From NCBI RefSeq assembly GCF_900129095.1, contig NZ_FQVA01000002.1, positions 62,001 through 126,000 on the forward strand: a DNA stretch of 64,000 nt. Direction: 5' to 3'. The notes beneath the pieces are model-generated. The model saw only the letters and a list, made by a program, of their open reading frames with translations, had not been told where the DNA came from and did no database searches. Made by a program: the position numbers and the translations under genes. Positions 27,072 through 35,530 of this stretch are shown here, piece by piece. The stretch is from Microbulbifer donghaiensis. GTDB lineage: Bacteria; Pseudomonadota; Gammaproteobacteria; Pseudomonadales; Cellvibrionaceae. Every line of letters begins with the position of its first letter. The stretch's first letter is position 1.

Positions 27072-28751
27072 ATGACCGAGACAGCAAATCTGCGCGCCGC
27101 CAATGGCGGCCAGATTCTTGTACAGTGCCTGCTGACTCAAGGTGTAGAGCGCGCCTACTGCGTGCCGGGCGAAAGCTATCTGGCCGTGCTCGACGCCTTT
27201 GTAGACGCGCCGGAAATTCAGGTCGTCACCTGCCGGCAGGAAGGTGGCGCTGCGATGATGGCGGCGGCCGACGGCAAGCTCGCCGGTAAACCGGGAGTCT
27301 GCTTCGTCACCCGTGGACCCGGTGCCACCAACGCCAGTGCCGGGGTACACCTGGCGCGCCAGGCTTCGATTCCGATGGTGCTGTTTATTGGCCAAGTCGG
27401 CCGCGATACCCGCGACCGCGAGGCGTTCCAGGAAATCGACTATCGGCAGATGTTTGGCGGAATTGCCAAGTGGGTGGCGGAGATCGACAGCCCGCAGCGG
27501 GTCGCGGAATATGTGCAACGGGCGTTCGCGGTCGCCAGCGCCGGCCGACCCGGCCCGGTGGTGCTGGCACTACCCGAGGACATGCTTTGCGAAACAGTCC
27601 CATCCGCAGCCCCCATCCCTCCCCGCCACCCCAGAAGCCCGGCCCCCTCCGCAACCGATATCGAATATTTCCACCAACTGCTCAGCGCAAGCCGCCGGCC
27701 CCTGGTCCTGTGCGGTGAGGCGGACTGGTCCGGCGCGCGCGATGCGCTGCACGCCTGGTGCGAGAGCCAGCAGCTGCCGGTGGCAGCCGCATTCCGCTGC
27801 CAGGACAACTTCGACAACGACAACCCTCTGTACATTGGCGATATCGGCCTCGGCCTCAATCCGGCTTTGCGCCGGCGGATCGAGTCCGCAGACCTGGTAA
27901 TCTGCCTGGGCGGCCGCTTCAGCGAGATCGTTACCCAGAACTACAGCATTTTGCAGGCACATACCGGGCAGAGAATCATCTATGTACACCCGTGTGCCGA
28001 TGAACTGGCCGCGGCGCCGCCCGTCGATCTGGCCATCACCGCCAGCATGGAAAACCTGCTGCAAGCACTGCCTGTCAAACCTGTGCCGCCCACCTCTAGC
28101 GAGCGGCGCGAATGGATGGAAACCGCTCGCGCGGAATACGAGCAGTGGAACAGGCCGGGGGCGATTCCCGGCAGGCTGCAATACGGCGAGATAGTGGCCT
28201 GGCTGCGGGAGCAGCTGGATGACGACGCCATTATTTGCAACGGCGCCGGCAATTACGCGATCTGGGTGCATCGCTTTTTCCGCTATCGCCGCGCCAATAC
28301 CCAGCTCGCCCCCATCAGCGGCTCCATGGGCTACGGCCTGCCCGCGGCGATCGCGGCCAAGTTGCGGTTTCCCTCCCGCCAGGTGGTCTGTTTCGCCGGC
28401 GACGGCTGCCTGCAAATGACGCTGCAGGAAATGGCCACGGCCTGTCAGTTCGGCGCCAACATCCTGCTGATCGTCGTGAACAACGGCAGTCTCGGCACCA
28501 TCCGTATGCACCAGGAACGCACTTATCCCGGCCGCACCTCCGCCACCGACTTGTACAACCCGGACTTTGTCGCCCTGGCACGAGCCTATGGCTTTTATGC
28601 GGAATCCGTCGACGAAACGAAACAATTCGCCGCCGCCTATGCCGCCGCCATGGCCGCGAGCAGGCCGGCACTTCTGGAATTGAAGCTGCCGCTGGAGGCC
28701 CTGACACCCAACCTGAAACTTTCTGAGCTCGCGAAGCTCTCGGAACAATAG
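27072..28751 (+). CDS. ThDP-dependent enzyme (acetolactate synthase/decarboxylase-like)
   Basis: A 559-residue thiamine-diphosphate enzyme with the full three-domain fold. The N-terminal PYR domain has catalytic E57 (VVTCRQEGGAAMMA), a central domain spans about 190-330, and the C-terminal PP domain has the metal site GDG at 443-445 with NNGSLG some 28 residues later. It resembles acetolactate synthase large subunits and 2-oxoacid decarboxylases. No regulatory subunit gene follows, which argues against branched-chain synthesis. It is the first gene of the kynurenine cluster and sits 12 bp before the SDR. I infer that it acts on a 2-oxoacid from 2-aminomuconate breakdown, but the substrate cannot be read from sequence. 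Confidence 0.8.
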   Translation: MTETANLRAANGGQILVQCLLTQGVERAYCVPGESYLAVLDAFVDAPEIQVVTCRQEGGAAMMAAADGKLAGKPGVCFVTRGPGATNASAGVHLARQASIPMVLFIGQVGRDTRDREAFQEIDYRQMFGGIAKWVAEIDSPQRVAEYVQRAFAVASAGRPGPVVLALPEDMLCETVPSAAPIPPRHPRSPAPSATDIEYFHQLLSASRRPLVLCGEADWSGARDALHAWCESQQLPVAAAFRCQDNFDNDNPLYIGDIGLGLNPALRRRIESADLVICLGGRFSEIVTQNYSILQAHTGQRIIYVHPCADELAAAPPVDLAITASMENLLQALPVKPVPPTSSERREWMETARAEYEQWNRPGAIPGRLQYGEIVAWLREQLDDDAIICNGAGNYAIWVHRFFRYRRANTQLAPISGSMGYGLPAAIAAKLRFPSRQVVCFAGDGCLQMTLQEMATACQFGANILLIVVNNGSLGTIRMHQERTYPGRTSATDLYNPDFVALARAYGFYAESVDETKQFAAAYAAAMAASRPALLELKLPLEALTPNLKLSELAKLSEQ

Positions 28752-28763
28752 CGGGGAGAGACG

Positions 28764-29552
28764 ATGGATTTGAATTTACTCGGCAAACGCGCACTGGTAT
28801 GCGGTTCCAGTCAGGGAATCGGCCGAGCCTGCGCGGAACAGCTCGCCGCCCTGGGAGCATCGGTGGTGCTGTTTTCGCGCGACCGGGATAAGCTCGAAGC
28901 GGTACGGGAGACCCTGGACACCTCCGCTGGACAGGCGCACGCCGCACTGGTGGCGGACTTTGCTCACCCCGAACAGGTCAAGGCGGCCGTGGCGCAACTC
29001 CTGCAGGGAAGCGGCCCCTGCGAGATCCTGGTCAACAATACCGGCGGCCCGGCTCCGGGACCGGCCCACAACGCCGACCCACAGGCATTTGTCGACGCCT
29101 TCAACCTGCACCTGATCTCCAACCAGACTCTGGTACAGGCACTGCTGCCGGGCATGCAGAGCGCCGGCTACGGTCGCGTAATCAACATTATTTCCACCTC
29201 GGTCAAGCAACCCCTGAATGGACTCGGCGTTTCCAATACCGTGCGCGGCGCCGTGGCCAGCTGGGCCAAGACCCTGGCGAACGAACTCGGCCAGTTCAAC
29301 ATCACCGTCAACAACGTCTTGCCTGGCGCCACCGCCACGGTGCGCCTGGACGCCATTCTCGAAAACAAGACGAAAAAACTGGGCCAGAGCCGCGCAGAAG
29401 TGGAAGCAGCGGAAAAAGCGATGATCCCCATGAGACGCTTCGGCGAGGCAAGCGAAATCGCCAACGCGGTGGCCTTCCTCGCCTCACCGGCCGCCTCCTA
29501 TATCAATGGCGTCAACCTGCCGGTGGATGGCGGCCGCACGGGATGTCTGTGA
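28764..29552 (+). CDS. SDR-family oxidoreductase with non-canonical active site
   Basis: A 262-residue Rossmann-fold SDR. The cofactor motif GSSQGIG is at 14-20, NNTGGP at 91-96 and IISTS at 142-146. The C-terminal INGVNLPVDGG is typical of FabG-like SDRs. The usual YxxxK is replaced by S157-N-T-V-R161, so both catalytic Tyr and Lys are absent. This variant occurs in a sub-group of SDRs, and the reaction may differ or rely on other residues. It is tightly packed between the ThDP enzyme and the dehydrogenase, whose ATG overlaps this stop. Role in the pathway unknown. Confidence 0.8.
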   Translation: MDLNLLGKRALVCGSSQGIGRACAEQLAALGASVVLFSRDRDKLEAVRETLDTSAGQAHAALVADFAHPEQVKAAVAQLLQGSGPCEILVNNTGGPAPGPAHNADPQAFVDAFNLHLISNQTLVQALLPGMQSAGYGRVINIISTSVKQPLNGLGVSNTVRGAVASWAKTLANELGQFNITVNNVLPGATATVRLDAILENKTKKLGQSRAEVEAAEKAMIPMRRFGEASEIANAVAFLASPAASYINGVNLPVDGGRTGCL

Positions 29553-31009
29553 TGACCACTCTGAATAACTGTATCGGCAACTTTATCGGCGGCGAAATCA
29601 TACAGCCGGCGGCCGATGCGTCCCTGCTGGAAAATATCGAACCGGCCACCGGCCAGGTCTACGGGCACCTGATCGACTCGGACAATGCAGACCTGGAAGC
29701 CGCAGTGGCCGCCGCCGAGGGCGCCCTGCCCCACTGGCGCGCGCTCGAGCCGGACCAGCGCGCCCGCCATCTCGAGCGCATCGCCGACCTGATCGAGGAA
29801 AACCTCGACACCCTCGCCGAAGCGGAATCCCGGGACAACGGCAAGCCACTGGCACTGGCGCGCCGCGTCGATATACCCCGCGCCGCCGCGAACTTCCGCT
29901 TTTTCGCCCGTGCCATTACCCAGTTTGCGTCCGAATCCCACGCCATGGATGGTCGCGCGATCAACTATACCCTGCGCGCGCCACTCGGCATCGTCGGCTG
30001 TATCTCGCCGTGGAACCTGCCGCTTTACCTGTTCACCTGGAAGATAGCGCCAGCGCTGGCGGCGGGAAACTGCGTGATCGCCAAACCCTCGGAAGTGACC
30101 CCGACAACCGCCGGCATGCTCGCAGATATCTGCCGCCGCGCCGGCCTGCCCGCCGGTGTACTGAATATCCTGCACGGACGCGGCAACGGCATCGGCAGCG
30201 CGCTGGTGGCACACCCGAAAATCAAGGCCATTTCCTTTACCGGCGGCACCGCCACCGGTGCCCGAATCGCCGCCGCGGCGGCGCCCAGTTTCAAAAAGCT
30301 GTCGCTGGAGCTCGGCGGCAAGAACCCCACCCTGGTGTTTGCCGACTGCGACTGGGAGAAGACGCTCGACGGCGTGCTGCGCGCAGCATTGACCAATCAG
30401 GGGCAGATCTGCCTGTGCGGCTCCCGCATCTATGTGGAAGCTTCGATCTACGCGGAGTTCAAGGCTGCTCTGCTGGAGCGCGTGGCCAAGCTCCGTATTG
30501 GCGACCCCCTTACCGAGGTCGACCAGGGTGCATTGGTCTCCGCCGCCCATATGGACAAGGTGCTGAATGCAATCGCGCAGGCAAAAGAGGACGGCGGACA
30601 GATACTCTGCGGTGGCGAACGGCTGCAAATCGATGGACGCTGCCGGGACGGCTATTTTGTCGCGCCGACGCTGATCGAAGGGCTGCCAATCGACTGCCGC
30701 ACCAACCAGAAGGAAATTTTCGGCCCAGTCGCCACCATCCAGCCCTTTTCCGACGAAAAGGAGGCGCTGCAGCTCGCCAATGGCACCGGCTATGGCCTGG
30801 CTACCTCCCTGTGGTCACAGAACCTGAGCCGCTGCCATCGCCTCGCCGAGCAACTGGATTTCGGCATTGTGTGGATCAACTGCTGGATGCAGAGAGACCT
30901 GCGCACCCCCTTCGGCGGCATGAAAAACTCCGGCGTCGGTCGCGAAGGCGGCTGGGAGGCGCTGCGCTTTTTTACCGAGGCGAAAAATGTCTGCGTTGAT
31001 TATACGTGA
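29543..31009 (+). CDS. 2-aminomuconate semialdehyde dehydrogenase-type ALDH
   Basis: A 488-residue NAD-dependent aldehyde dehydrogenase. The oxyanion asparagine and N-terminal catalytic segment are in SPWNLPLYLFTWK, the general-base glutamate in LELGGKNPTLV, and the nucleophilic cysteine in TNQGQICLCGSR. It groups by context with 2-aminomuconate/2-hydroxymuconate semialdehyde dehydrogenases (NbaE/AmnC), which oxidise the product of ACMS decarboxylase, encoded two genes downstream. The start may be 29543 or the ATG at 29552, which overlaps the SDR stop as ATGA. A class I hairpin follows the stop. Confidence 0.88.
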   Translation: MSVMTTLNNCIGNFIGGEIIQPAADASLLENIEPATGQVYGHLIDSDNADLEAAVAAAEGALPHWRALEPDQRARHLERIADLIEENLDTLAEAESRDNGKPLALARRVDIPRAAANFRFFARAITQFASESHAMDGRAINYTLRAPLGIVGCISPWNLPLYLFTWKIAPALAAGNCVIAKPSEVTPTTAGMLADICRRAGLPAGVLNILHGRGNGIGSALVAHPKIKAISFTGGTATGARIAAAAAPSFKKLSLELGGKNPTLVFADCDWEKTLDGVLRAALTNQGQICLCGSRIYVEASIYAEFKAALLERVAKLRIGDPLTEVDQGALVSAAHMDKVLNAIAQAKEDGGQILCGGERLQIDGRCRDGYFVAPTLIEGLPIDCRTNQKEIFGPVATIQPFSDEKEALQLANGTGYGLATSLWSQNLSRCHRLAEQLDFGIVWINCWMQRDLRTPFGGMKNSGVGREGGWEALRFFTEAKNVCVDYT

Positions 31010-31061
31010 TCGCAAGGCCGAGCTCGGCAGGATCACGCCTGGATCGCTTCGCACGATACAA

Positions 31062-31137
31062 GGCCCTGATGCCGGTGGTCGGTTGGGAAATATTTACCGA
31101 TCAGGTTTTTTCCCAAACGACCACCGGCAGCAGGGCC
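31062..31137 (+). repeat. Class I intergenic hairpin inside the kynurenine cluster (1)
   Basis: The 27-base arms (31062-31088 and 31111-31137) pair with two mismatches around AATATTTACCGATCAGGTTTTT. The outer arm is GGCCCTGATGCCGGTGG and the right arm CCACCGGCAGCAGGGCC. The loop is nearly identical to the copy at 55986-56061, though the inner arms differ. It lies between the dehydrogenase and RidA genes. Confidence 0.85.
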
Positions 31138-31197
31138 GATTCAAACCCCCGGCCAAGTCTCTACGCTTGAAGTTGAATGCAAACTGTAGGAAGAACA

Positions 31198-31614
31198 ATG
31201 AGCGACGTTCTTAATTCCAGCAAAGCTCCCGAACCGGTAGGACTCTATCCGCATGCACGCCGGGTCGGCAACCTGCTGTTCCTGTCCGGTGTCGGCCCTC
31301 GTGTACGCGGCAGCAAGGAAATTCCCGGTGTGACGCTGAATCCGCAGGGGGAAATCGTCGATTACGATATCGCAACCCAGTGTCGCTCGGTATTCGACAA
31401 TGTGCGCAACATTCTCGAAGAGTGCGGCTCCAGCTGGGAACAATTGGTGGATGTCACCGTGTTCCTAACCAATATGAAAGCCGATTTCCCGACCTACAAC
31501 AGCATCTACGCCGAGTATTTCCGCAGTAACCAGCCGGCGCGAACAACGGTCGAGGTGCTGTCACTACCGACACCGATTGCCATCGAACTCAAATGTATCG
31601 CCACCATTGACTAG
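31198..31614 (+). CDS. RidA-family protein, likely 2-aminomuconate deaminase
   Basis: A 138-residue YjgF/RidA-fold protein. The start is placed at [15 protein letters not shown], preceded by AGGAAGAAC; an upstream in-frame ATG lacks such a site. [13 protein letters not shown] and [20 protein letters not shown] are typical, and the C-terminus [17 protein letters not shown] carries the conserved glutamate. In the nba/amn pathways a RidA-like enzyme (NbaF/AmnD) hydrolyses 2-aminomuconate to 4-oxalocrotonate and ammonia. The gene lies between the dehydrogenase and dioxygenase genes, supporting that role over general RidA housekeeping. Confidence 0.82.
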   Translation: MSDVLNSSKAPEPVGLYPHARRVGNLLFLSGVGPRVRGSKEIPGVTLNPQGEIVDYDIATQCRSVFDNVRNILEECGSSWEQLVDVTVFLTNMKADFPTYNSIYAEYFRSNQPARTTVEVLSLPTPIAIELKCIATID

Positions 31615-31627
31615 GCAGGGCCACCCC

Positions 31628-32176
31628 ATGACAGACATCATGCCGCCGATCAATTTCCGTAAATGGATAGAAGAGCATCGCGAACAGCTGAAACCGCCCG
31701 TGTGCAACAAACTGGTCTTCGAGGAACAGGGCTTTTTTGTCATGGTGGTGGGCGGCCCCAACACGCGCAAGGACTATCACGTCGACGAGGGGCCGGAGCT
31801 CTTCTACCAGGTTGAAGGTGACATGCTGCTGAAGACGATTCAGCAGGGCCAAGTGGTGGATATCCCCATACGCGAAGGCGAGATGTTCCTGTTACCACCG
31901 CAGGTGCCCCACTCGCCGCAACGCTTTGAAAACACCGTCGGCCTGGTGGTCGAACGGAGACGCACCGACAGCGAGCTGGACGGACTGCAGTGGTATTGCG
32001 ACCAGTGCAATCACCTGCTGTACGAAGAATTCTTCAAGCTGCGCAATATTGAACAGGACTTTCCGCCGGTATTCGACCGCTTCTTCGGCTCGGAGGAAAA
32101 CCGCCGCTGCGACGCCTGTGGCCATGTTATGCCCCTGCCGGAAAAAGCATCCCACAGCAAGAGCGAAACATGCTGA
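31628..32176 (+). CDS. nbaC: 3-hydroxyanthranilate 3,4-dioxygenase
   Basis: A 182-residue cupin dioxygenase that opens the 3-hydroxyanthranilate ring to ACMS. The catalytic Fe(II) ligands are H51, E57 ([13 protein letters not shown]) and H95 (PPQVPHSPQ). The bacterial-type C-terminal rubredoxin-like iron site has C124/C127 (YCDQC) and C161/C164 (CDAC). These match the positions known for the Cupriavidus enzyme. The start [13 protein letters not shown] is preceded by AGGCAGGG, and the 17-codon upstream extension overlaps ridA and is rejected. The stop overlaps the next ATG by 7 bp. Confidence 0.96.
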   Translation: MTDIMPPINFRKWIEEHREQLKPPVCNKLVFEEQGFFVMVVGGPNTRKDYHVDEGPELFYQVEGDMLLKTIQQGQVVDIPIREGEMFLLPPQVPHSPQRFENTVGLVVERRRTDSELDGLQWYCDQCNHLLYEEFFKLRNIEQDFPPVFDRFFGSEENRRCDACGHVMPLPEKASHSKSETC

Positions 32177-33189
32177 CCATCGATATTCACACGCACATAC
32201 TCCCGGAAACCTGGCCCGACCTGAAAGAGCGCTACGGTTACGGCGGCTTCATTCACCTGGATCACCATAAGTGTGGCTGCGCGCGCATGATGCGCGAGGA
32301 CAAATTTTTCCGCGAAGTGGAAAGCAACTGCTGGGATCCCCAGGTGCGACTGCAGGAGTGTGACAACTACGGTGTGCACGTGCAGGTGCTGTCCACCGTA
32401 CCGGTGATGTTCAGCTACTGGGCCAAGCCCGAGCACACGCTGGACCTGTCCAAATTGCTGAACGACCACATCGCCGAAGTCGTGGCGGAGCAGCCGCACC
32501 GCTTCGTCGGCCTCGGCACCCTGCCGATGCAGGCCCCGGAACTGGCGGTCCGGGAGCTGGAGCGCTGCATCAACGAACTCGGTCTCGCCGGTGTACAGAT
32601 CGGCTCCCACGTCAACGGCTGGAACCTGTGCGATGAAAACCTGGAACCCGTGTGGGCCGCAGCGGAATCTCTCGGCGCCGCCATTTTTGTCCACCCCTGG
32701 GAAATGATGGGCAGCGAGCAGATGCCCAAGTACTGGCTGCCGTGGCTGGTGGGCATGCCGGCGGAAACTTCGCGGGCCATCTGCTCGATGATCTTCGGCG
32801 GCGTGCTGCAGAGATTTCCCAAACTGCGCGTCGCCTTCGCCCATGGCGGTGGCGCCTTTCCCGGTACCATCGGCCGCATTGAACACGGCTTCGAGGTGCG
32901 CCCGGATCTCTGTGCCGTCGACAACGGTCACAGCCCCAGGAGTTATCTCGACAAGATGTATTTCGACTCGCTGGTACACGATCCACTGATGCTGAAGTAC
33001 CTGATCGAACTGGCCGGCGCGGATCGAATTGCACTTGGCAGTGACTATCCCTTCCCGCTCGGCGAGCTGGAGCCGGGCAAGCTGATTAAATCCATGACCG
33101 TGGGCGACGACGTCAAAGCGCGCCTGCTGCACGGCACCGCACTGGAGTGGTTGGGACTGGAGCGGAGTCAATTCCTGCAAACACAGTGA
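32170..33189 (+). CDS. nbaD: 2-amino-3-carboxymuconate-6-semialdehyde decarboxylase (ACMSD)
   Basis: A 339-residue amidohydrolase-fold Zn enzyme that decarboxylates ACMS to 2-aminomuconate semialdehyde, diverting it from quinolinate and NAD. Metal ligands are H7 and H9 ([13 protein letters not shown]), a histidine in FVHPWEMMG, and an aspartate in [10 protein letters not shown] near the C-terminus. It overlaps the dioxygenase gene by 7 bp, suggesting coupled translation that limits loss of the unstable ACMS. Its presence shows that the cluster is catabolic rather than for NAD synthesis. Confidence 0.95.
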   Translation: MLTIDIHTHILPETWPDLKERYGYGGFIHLDHHKCGCARMMREDKFFREVESNCWDPQVRLQECDNYGVHVQVLSTVPVMFSYWAKPEHTLDLSKLLNDHIAEVVAEQPHRFVGLGTLPMQAPELAVRELERCINELGLAGVQIGSHVNGWNLCDENLEPVWAAAESLGAAIFVHPWEMMGSEQMPKYWLPWLVGMPAETSRAICSMIFGGVLQRFPKLRVAFAHGGGAFPGTIGRIEHGFEVRPDLCAVDNGHSPRSYLDKMYFDSLVHDPLMLKYLIELAGADRIALGSDYPFPLGELEPGKLIKSMTVGDDVKARLLHGTALEWLGLERSQFLQTQ

Positions 33190-33205
33190 CCGCGGAGGTC
33201 GCCAG

Positions 33206-34027
33206 ATGAAACTTACCGTGTCGTTGAATGGCTGTACCTATAGAGCAGATACCGAACAAGCGCAGAATATCGCCATACCGCTGAATTTCGATGGCGCGCA
33301 ACCGAATCACTTCGGCGCACCTGTCGCCCGCGCCGAAACCCTCGAGGCAGAGGGATTCGTCGGCGATACCCGCCGCGGCGGCAGCTGTAATGTGTCCCAA
33401 CTGACGCTGGTGCCGCACTGTAACGGCACCCATACCGAGTCCGTCAGCCATATCGTCGACGAACTGGTCCCCGTGGGCGAACTGCTCTCGCCGCTATTGC
33501 TCCCCTGCGTCGTCGTCAGTGTCAAAGCGGAGACACTCGGCAGCTGCAATGAATCCTATACCCCCAACCCCGAAACCGGCGATCTGGTAGTAAGCGGTAG
33601 ACGGCTTGCCGAGGCACTCAGCCAGCAGCCGATGGCAAATTATTGCCAGGCAATTGTGATTCGCACGCTCCCCAACGACGAGGACAAATGTCGCCGCGCC
33701 TATACCGAAGGGCAACCGCCGGTATTTTTTTCCAGCGAGGCCATGGAATTGTTACTGACCTTCGATCACCTGCTGGTGGATTTCCCCAGTGTCGACAAGA
33801 TGTACGACGACGGTGCACTGGATAACCATCATCGCTTTTGGCAGATAGCCGCAGGTAGTCACAGTATCGACTCAGGGGCGCGAAGCGAATGCACGATAAC
33901 GGAGATGGTCTATGTAGCAGACTCGATGGCGGATGGTCTCTACCTGCTGAACCTGCAGATTCCCGCCTTCCGCACCGATGCCGCGCCCAGCCGCCCAGTG
34001 CTGATGCCCCTGGAAGAAATCGAGTAA
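33206..34027 (+). CDS. Cyclase-family hydrolase, probable kynurenine formamidase
   Basis: A 273-residue protein of the metal-dependent cyclase/KynB family. The signature region reads H71-C-N-G-T-H76-T-E78-S-V-S-H82. This resembles HxGTHxDxPxH of bacterial kynurenine formamidases, but with one extra residue between the first His and GTH, and Glu for Asp. The C-terminal FDHLLVDFPSVDKM segment and later H/D residues complete a plausible metal site. Context (ACMSD upstream, kynureninase downstream) supports N-formylkynurenine hydrolysis. The divergence from classical KynB makes the exact substrate uncertain. Confidence 0.75.
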   Translation: MKLTVSLNGCTYRADTEQAQNIAIPLNFDGAQPNHFGAPVARAETLEAEGFVGDTRRGGSCNVSQLTLVPHCNGTHTESVSHIVDELVPVGELLSPLLLPCVVVSVKAETLGSCNESYTPNPETGDLVVSGRRLAEALSQQPMANYCQAIVIRTLPNDEDKCRRAYTEGQPPVFFSSEAMELLLTFDHLLVDFPSVDKMYDDGALDNHHRFWQIAAGSHSIDSGARSECTITEMVYVADSMADGLYLLNLQIPAFRTDAAPSRPVLMPLEEIE

Positions 34028-34073
34028 TTGCCGGATTCGAGACTCGGAAAAGAATGAAACAGCTGGATGCGAA

Positions 34074-34149
34074 GACCCTGATGCCGGTGGCCATTTGAGA
34101 AATGATTGCCGATGAGGCTTTTTCGCAGATGGCCACCGGCAGCAGGGCC
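34074..34149 (+). repeat. Class I intergenic hairpin inside the kynurenine cluster (2)
   Basis: The arm CCCTGATGCCGGTGGCCAT (34076-34094) pairs with ATGGCCACCGGCAGCAGGG (34129-34147) with one mismatch; the outermost bases are less regular. The loop contains GAAATGATTGCCGATGAGGC, the class I cassette. The left flank GGATGCGAAG matches the flank of the copies at 2924 and 53687. It lies between the cyclase and kynureninase genes. Confidence 0.85.
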
Positions 34150-34217
34150 GCCCGGGCCTCTCTTACCGACAACCAGGGCAAGTAGTTACGAATAATCAAC
34201 AAAAAGAGTACCGCAGT

Positions 34218-35498
34218 ATGCAATTCGAAGCAGGCCAGGAGTTCGCCCGCAAATTGGACCGCGAAGATCCGCTGGCGCGCTTTCGCGATGAGTTCAGTAT
34301 TCCCACTCAAGCCAATGGCAGCCCCGAAATCTACCTGTGCGGCAACTCCCTCGGCCTACAGCCCAGGCGCGCGCGCGACTACGTCAATCAGGAGCTGGAC
34401 AAGTGGGCGGCACTCGGCGTCAAGGGGCACTTCGACTGCGATTTTCCGTGGATGCCCTACCACGAGTTCCTCGCCGAAGCATCGGCGGATCTGGTCGGCG
34501 CGCAGACCGACGAAGTGGTGGTGATGAATTCCCTGACCGTCAACCTGCACCTGATGATGGTGAGCTTCTACCGGCCGACCAAACAACGCTACAAGATCGT
34601 TATCGAGGATCACGCCTTCCCGTCGGATCACTACGCGGTGGAAAGCCAGCTGCGCTATCACGGTATTGATCCCGCAGACGGCCTGCTGCTGCTGAAACCC
34701 CGCGCAGGCGAAGACCTGTTGCGCTTCGACGATATTGCAGCACTGATCGAGGAACAGGGAGACAGCATCGCCCTGATGTTGCTACCCGGTGTGCAGTACT
34801 ACACCGGGCAGGTACTGCCGATGGCGGAGCTTGCCGAGCTGGCCCATCGCCACGGTATCCGCATCGGTCTCGACCTGGCGCACGCGGTGGGCAATATCCC
34901 GCTGCAACTGCACGATTGGAACGTGGACTTCGCCTGCTGGTGCAGTTATAAGTATCTGAACTCGGGCCCCGGTTCCGTGGCCGGCTGCTTTGTCCACCGC
35001 AGACACGCGCAGAACACCGACCTGCCGCGCTTTGCCGGTTGGTGGGGACACGACAAGCAGACCCGCTTTCGTATGGAGAACCGCTTCCAGGCGATACCGA
35101 CCGCCGAAGGGTGGCAGCTCTCCAATCCGCCCATCCTGTCCCTGGCCGCTATTCGTGCCTCGCTGGATATCTACAGCGAGGCGGGTGGCATGGAGCCGCT
35201 GCGCAGGAAGTCAGAAAAGCTGACCGCCTATCTGCAGTTCCTGCTGAAAAGGGAAGTGAACCAATACATCTCCATTATCACGCCGGAGGATCCGGAGCAG
35301 CGCGGCTGTCAGCTTTCCCTGTGCTGCGATGCCAAACACCTGAGTGGCCGCGAGCTCTTCCAGCGCCTGGAAGAAAACGGAGTGACCTGCGACTGGCGCG
35401 AGCCCAATGTTATCCGTGTGGCTCCGGTGCCCCTGTACAACCGCTTCGAAGATATCTTTCGCTTCGTGGACATCCTCAAAACGGCTTGCAACGAATAA
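34218..35498 (+). CDS. kynU: Kynureninase
   Basis: A 426-residue PLP enzyme that cleaves kynurenine or 3-hydroxykynurenine to anthranilate or 3-hydroxyanthranilate plus alanine. The PLP lysine is K245 in CSYKYLNSGPGSVAG. LCGNSLGLQPRRAR near the N-terminus and GWWGHDKQTRF after the lysine are family signatures. With the monooxygenase immediately downstream (32 bp), the likely substrate is 3-hydroxykynurenine. A 190-bp gap with a class I hairpin separates it from the cyclase gene, so its expression may be tuned separately. Confidence 0.97.
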   Translation: MQFEAGQEFARKLDREDPLARFRDEFSIPTQANGSPEIYLCGNSLGLQPRRARDYVNQELDKWAALGVKGHFDCDFPWMPYHEFLAEASADLVGAQTDEVVVMNSLTVNLHLMMVSFYRPTKQRYKIVIEDHAFPSDHYAVESQLRYHGIDPADGLLLLKPRAGEDLLRFDDIAALIEEQGDSIALMLLPGVQYYTGQVLPMAELAELAHRHGIRIGLDLAHAVGNIPLQLHDWNVDFACWCSYKYLNSGPGSVAGCFVHRRHAQNTDLPRFAGWWGHDKQTRFRMENRFQAIPTAEGWQLSNPPILSLAAIRASLDIYSEAGGMEPLRRKSEKLTAYLQFLLKREVNQYISIITPEDPEQRGCQLSLCCDAKHLSGRELFQRLEENGVTCDWREPNVIRVAPVPLYNRFEDIFRFVDILKTACNE

Positions 35499-35530
35499 CC
35501 GCGCAGACCATTCAGAAAGGGCTTTAGCTG

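Noticed and set aside
26724..27518. Minus-strand open frame spanning the kynurenine promoter region
   Set aside because: It overlaps the start of the ThDP-enzyme gene and its promoter, and has low-complexity Arg/His composition without a recognisable domain.
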